Assembly (NCBI RefSeq): GCF_023734095.1
Contig: NZ_AP024620.1
Coordinates: 2,042,501-2,106,500 of the forward strand
Direction of reading: 5' to 3'
DNA: 64,000 nucleotides
From: Moorella sp. Hama-1
GTDB lineage: Bacteria > Bacillota > DSM-521 > Neomoorellales > Neomoorellaceae
Shown here: piece after piece, positions 61,451 through 64,000 of the stretch
How the letters are laid out: each line of letters opens with the position of its first letter
How positions within the stretch are numbered: position 1 is the first letter of the stretch
Notes under the pieces: model-generated
Seen by the model: only the letters and a program-made list of their open reading frames with translations
The model's database searches: none
What the model was told of the DNA's origin: nothing
Position numbers and translations under genes: made by a program

Positions 61451-61903
61451 ATGGAAGAACTCCTCAAACAGATCCTCCAGGGTCAGGAGGAAATTAAAGA
61501 GGTATTACAGCAACACGGTGAAATCTTACAACGGCATAGTGACATCTTACAAGGACATAGTGAAATCTTACAACGGCATAGTGACATCTTACAAGGACAT
61601 AGTGAAATCTTACAACGGCATAGTGACATCTTACAAGGACATAGTGAAATCTTACAGCAACACAGCAAACAACTAGAAGAGTTACAGCAAAGACAGATCC
61701 GGATCGAAACCAGCATTGAAAATGAAATAACACCCAAAATCAACGCCCTTTTTGATGCCTTTGAACTGCGGGGCGATCAAATCGAAAAGCTGCAAAAGCA
61801 TCTGGATAGACGGCTAGATGCTATCGCCTTCGATGTTAATTACCTGCTCAATAAGACCGCCCGCCAGGAAACGGCTATTATGGAATTAAGGCAGGCCAGG
61901 TAA
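61451..61903 (+). CDS. Coiled-coil protein with heptad DNA repeats
   Basis: A 150-residue coiled-coil protein. After MEELLKQILQGQEEIKEVL it repeats the 7-residue unit H-S/G-D/E-I-L-Q-G/R eight times (residues about 23-75), then RQIRIETSIENEITPKINAL and a C-terminal helical part. There is no membrane segment or signal. The ATG at 61451 follows GGAAAGGA. It is the only gene on the plus strand in this part of the window. Function unknown; the family resembles hypothetical coiled-coil proteins often near toxin genes. Confidence 0.78.
   Translation: MEELLKQILQGQEEIKEVLQQHGEILQRHSDILQGHSEILQRHSDILQGHSEILQRHSDILQGHSEILQQHSKQLEELQQRQIRIETSIENEITPKINALFDAFELRGDQIEKLQKHLDRRLDAIAFDVNYLLNKTARQETAIMELRQAR
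61519..61644 (+). repeat. Three perfect 42-bp tandem repeats
   Basis: Units at 61519-61560, 61561-61602 and 61603-61644 are identical, each TGAAATCTTACAACGGCATA plus GTGACATCTTACAAGGACATAG. A fourth, diverged start follows. The unit is two heptads (14 residues) in frame. Confidence 0.93.
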
Positions 61904-61908
61904 GAAGC

Positions 61909-62172
61909 TTACTCATAATGGGTCCACATCCTTATTATTTTTACTACCCTTTCATCCCTGAGAACCTCATAGACAATTCGATGCTGAATATTTATCCGGC
62001 GCGCATAAGCCCCTTTTAAATCCCCTTTAAGCCCCTCATAGGACGGCGGGGTCTGGAAGGGGTTTTCTTTGATAATTTTTAGTAGCTCTTTGGCTTTTCT
62101 GTCCAGACCTGCCTGTTCCAATTTCCTGGCGTCTTTTTCCGCCTGCCTGGTATAGATTAATTTATATCCCAT
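61909..62172 (-). CDS. RelE/YoeB-family toxin
   Basis: An 87-residue mRNA interferase of the YoeB/Txe type: MGYKLIYTRQAEKDARKLEQ, NPFQTPPSYEGLKGDLKGAYARRINIQHRIVYEV, VVKIIRMWTHYE. The paired arginine-rich strand and terminal HYE are the family's active-site pattern. The ATG at 62172 overlaps the antitoxin end by 16 bp. Confidence 0.9.
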   Translation of the reverse strand: MGYKLIYTRQAEKDARKLEQAGLDRKAKELLKIIKENPFQTPPSYEGLKGDLKGAYARRINIQHRIVYEVLRDERVVKIIRMWTHYE

Positions 62173-62408
62173 CCAATATCCTCTACGCATTCGCTAACAG
62201 GCGTATTCATACCTTTGATAATTGATTCCCTCATGCCCGGAATGGATACTAAATACAGAGTTTCCTGGATGGCCCGCCAATCGGCTTCGGATACCAGGAC
62301 CACATTGCCCTTTTTAGCCGTAATCTGCACCGGCTCGCTGGAAACAATCGTCTCATCAATTAAGCGATATATATTTTGCCTGGCCTGGGTGGCATTTACT
62401 ACCTTCAT
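62157..62408 (-). CDS. Phd/YefM-family antitoxin
   Basis: An 83-residue antitoxin: MKVVNATQARQNIYRLIDET is the DNA-binding N-terminus, SSEPVQITAKKGNVVLVSEADWRAIQETLYL follows, and the flexible tail (MRESIIKGMNTPVSECVEDI) wraps the toxin. The ATG at 62408 has AGGAGGTG upstream; an in-frame GTG three codons earlier is less likely. Confidence 0.9.
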   Translation of the reverse strand: MKVVNATQARQNIYRLIDETIVSSEPVQITAKKGNVVLVSEADWRAIQETLYLVSIPGMRESIIKGMNTPVSECVEDIGWDIN

Positions 62409-62527
62409 ATCACCCACCTCCTGGTACTAATTATATCGTACGTGTCAACGTACGTCAATAAAAGTTCTCTGGCATTCTGGCACCACTCGCATAATCAGCA
62501 GACCGGTATCATTACCTGCTGCTCTTC

Positions 62528-62557
62528 TAAAAAGCCTTCCCAACGGGAAGACTTTTT
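62528..62557. terminator. Terminator downstream of pfkA
   Basis: AAAAGCCTTCCC, loop AAC, GGGAAGACTTTTTT: strong stem with T-runs on both strands. It is about 220 bases after the pfkA stop, with the intron scrap between them. Confidence 0.7.
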
Positions 62558-62559
62558 TA

Positions 62560-62720
62560 GTGCGCCCGGCAGGGGCGCTGACCTGGTGGTGAAAGTCCAC
62601 TACAGGCCAGGCAGCACCAGCCTGCTAGCGTACTCAGTCTGCCAGGCCGGTCGCCCCTTTAACGAAAGCCCAAGAAGCCTGTGCATTATCCAGGCTTGGC
62701 GGGTCCTACAGCATCGTGCA
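62560..62720 (+). mobile_element. Group II intron 5' fragment
   Basis: GTGCGCCCGGCAGGGGCGC followed by GTGGTGAAAGTCCACTAC at about 62590 matches the 5' start of bacterial group II introns (GUGYG, then the GUGGUGAAAGUCCACUAC stem-loop of domain I). The sequence goes on to AACGAAAGCCCAAGAAGCC and then loses similarity. There is no reverse transcriptase gene and no domain V, so only a dead 5' scrap remains. Confidence 0.6.
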
Positions 62721-62773
62721 ATAGCATCGGTTAAGATCGGCGGTGGTCTGAATAGTTACCCTGTATGATTGAG

Positions 62774-63856
62774 CTACTCCCCAAAACTGATGCCAATCGC
62801 CCGGGCCGTGGCCAGGAGCTGGTGGTCCTCGGGGATGGTCCGGGGCTTACCGACGGCGTCCTCCAGGGGTACATGGGCGATGTCATTGCCCCGCAGGCAG
62901 ACCATAACGCCGTGCACACCCTTTACGGCCAGGCCGGCGGCAGCCACACCGAAACGGGTGGCCAGGACCCGGTCGTAGGATGACGGCGAACCGCCCCGTT
63001 GGATATGGCCCAGGACGGTCACCCGGGTTTCAATACCGCTTTGTTCTTCAATCATCTGGCCTACCATCTGGCCGATGCCGCCCAAGCGCACCTTCTCCAC
63101 GCTGCCCTCCACCCGACGCTGGACGACCAGTTCCCCGGCCTGTGACTTAACCCCTTCGGCGACCACGACGATGCTGAAGGGCTTGCCCTCGGCCCGGCGG
63201 GCCTCGATCTTGGCCAGCACGCCCTCAATCCGCCAGGGAATCTCCGGTATTAAAATTACATCGGCACCTCCGGCCAGCCCGCTGTAAAGGGCGATCCAGC
63301 CGGCATAGCGGCCCATGAGCTCCAGGACCATGACCCGGTGGTGGGACTCGGCTGTGGTATGGAGTTTATCCAGGGCGTCGGTGGCCGTCCGGACGGCCGT
63401 GTCGAAGCCGAAGGTCTGGTCGGTGGCCGCCAGGTCATTGTCAATGGTCTTGGGGACGCCGATGACCCGGGCCCCTTTGGCCTTAAAATCCCGTGCCCCG
63501 GCTAGCGTCCCGTCACCGCCGACTACCAGTAAGGCCTCGATGGCCATCTCTTCTAGGCGGGCCACAGCCCGGTCCGACAGGTCCCGGTAAATAATCTCGC
63601 CGTTTTCCCGCACCGGGAAATAAAAGGGATTGCTGCGGTTGTTGGTCCCCAGGATAGTGCCGCCCCGGTGCAGGAGGCCGGAGATAGCCGGCCGGTCCAG
63701 CTTGATGTAACGGCCCTCCACCACGCCGGTATAACCATCCAGGAAGCCAATCATTTCGTAACCGTGGCTGAAGGCCGTTTTGGTGGCCGCGCGGATTACG
63801 GCGTTGAGACCAGGGCAGTCACCGCCGCCGGTGAGGATACCTAAGCGTTTGGGCAA
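62774..63856 (-). CDS. pfkA: 6-phosphofructokinase
   Basis: A 360-residue phosphofructokinase that phosphorylates fructose 6-phosphate in glycolysis. It has the N-terminal GILTGGGDCPGLNAVIRAA, the donor loop VVGGDGTLAGA, and PKTIDNDLAATDQTFGFDTA with the catalytic aspartates, then ELMGRYAGWIAL and HIQRGGSPSSYDR. The donor site has Gly in GGDG (ATP-like) and Lys in PKTIDND, a combination seen in the longer PFK clade, so ATP versus PPi use is not decided by these residues alone. The region 63857-64000 shows no further feature. Confidence 0.92.
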   Translation of the reverse strand: MPKRLGILTGGGDCPGLNAVIRAATKTAFSHGYEMIGFLDGYTGVVEGRYIKLDRPAISGLLHRGGTILGTNNRSNPFYFPVRENGEIIYRDLSDRAVARLEEMAIEALLVVGGDGTLAGARDFKAKGARVIGVPKTIDNDLAATDQTFGFDTAVRTATDALDKLHTTAESHHRVMVLELMGRYAGWIALYSGLAGGADVILIPEIPWRIEGVLAKIEARRAEGKPFSIVVVAEGVKSQAGELVVQRRVEGSVEKVRLGGIGQMVGQMIEEQSGIETRVTVLGHIQRGGSPSSYDRVLATRFGVAAAGLAVKGVHGVMVCLRGNDIAHVPLEDAVGKPRTIPEDHQLLATARAIGISFGE

Positions 63857-64000
63857 GGTTATCCATCCTTCTCTTATTTTGGTAACATCATACCAGCTTT
63901 ACCGGGTGAAAGCAAGCGGGCGGTAAGTTGCCCGGAATGAGGGTAAACCCACCTACCCCAGCGTTCCCCGGAGATCGCGCCTGCCTTACCTGGACAGCGT

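Noticed and set aside
61519-61660. Regular direct repeats as a CRISPR array
   Set aside because: Units are contiguous with no variable spacers and lie in frame inside a coiled-coil gene.

Overview
The window looks like chromosome of a thermophilic, spore-forming acetogenic Firmicute, most likely Moorella or a close relative. This is inferred from the GC-rich clostridial gene set: an electron-bifurcating [FeFe]-hydrogenase cluster with hydE and hydG, yunB, cooT, a cobalamin-controlled benzimidazole (bza) locus, kdp, and sigma-54 regulators. Nearly all genes lie on the minus strand.

Positions 1-12.7 kb hold the most striking region. It is an archaeal-type C1 island: formylmethanofuran:H4MPT formyltransferase (cut by the window edge), formylmethanofuran dehydrogenase subunits A, B and D, an ATP-grasp enzyme, an NAD(P)-linked methylene-H4MPT dehydrogenase, a DUF447 protein, a dihydropteroate-synthase-like protein, a dihydromethanopterin-reductase-like flavoprotein, and beta-RFAP synthase. 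An aquaporin and a DUF2193 protein lie upstream. Subunit B is interrupted by one in-frame TGA exactly at the catalytic Cys/Sec position, followed by a SECIS-like hairpin, so it reads as a selenoprotein. A perfect sigma-54 promoter precedes the DUF2193 gene, and a sigma-54 activator gene lies next to it. The whole set may be a regulated regulon for methanofuran/H4MPT-linked C1 chemistry in an organism expected to use tetrahydrofolate.

Positions 15-28.5 kb are mostly housekeeping: YeeE plus TusA-like sulfur proteins, DUF3842 plus CooT, YunB, TyrS, PBP1A, MutS2 and a U32 peptidase. At 28.4-31.2 kb a small unknown gene has its own sigma-54 promoter. It sits next to a gene for a ferredoxin/[FeFe]-hydrogenase-like sensor fused directly to a sigma-54 activator, a probable one-protein redox or H2 sensor. 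UbiD, an iron-sulfur flavoprotein, an SGNH hydrolase and a HicAB-like pair follow.

Positions 35-45 kb carry the bifurcating hydrogenase (HydA, a HydB fused to a GltD-like module, a 2Fe-2S protein, a NuoE-like subunit). With it is a signalling set: two HATPase proteins, two DRTGG proteins, a PHP protein and a second hydrogenase-like protein. At 45.4-47.7 kb a cobalamin riboswitch and terminator precede a decayed bza locus. One ORF there is a three-part chimera of BzaA/B-like, CobT and DUF2284 pieces, flanked by truncated gene ends and a hydG-like scrap.

Positions 47.8-56.8 kb hold kdpFABC, kdpD and kdpE with an extra small membrane ORF and a TPR gene. The rest holds two toxin-antitoxin pairs, hydG, hydE, a TM1266-type gene, a coiled-coil gene with perfect 42-bp repeats, a group II intron scrap and pfkA. 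Several intergenic repeats, including a hairpin element sitting directly in front of start sites and a MITE-like element, are scattered through the window.
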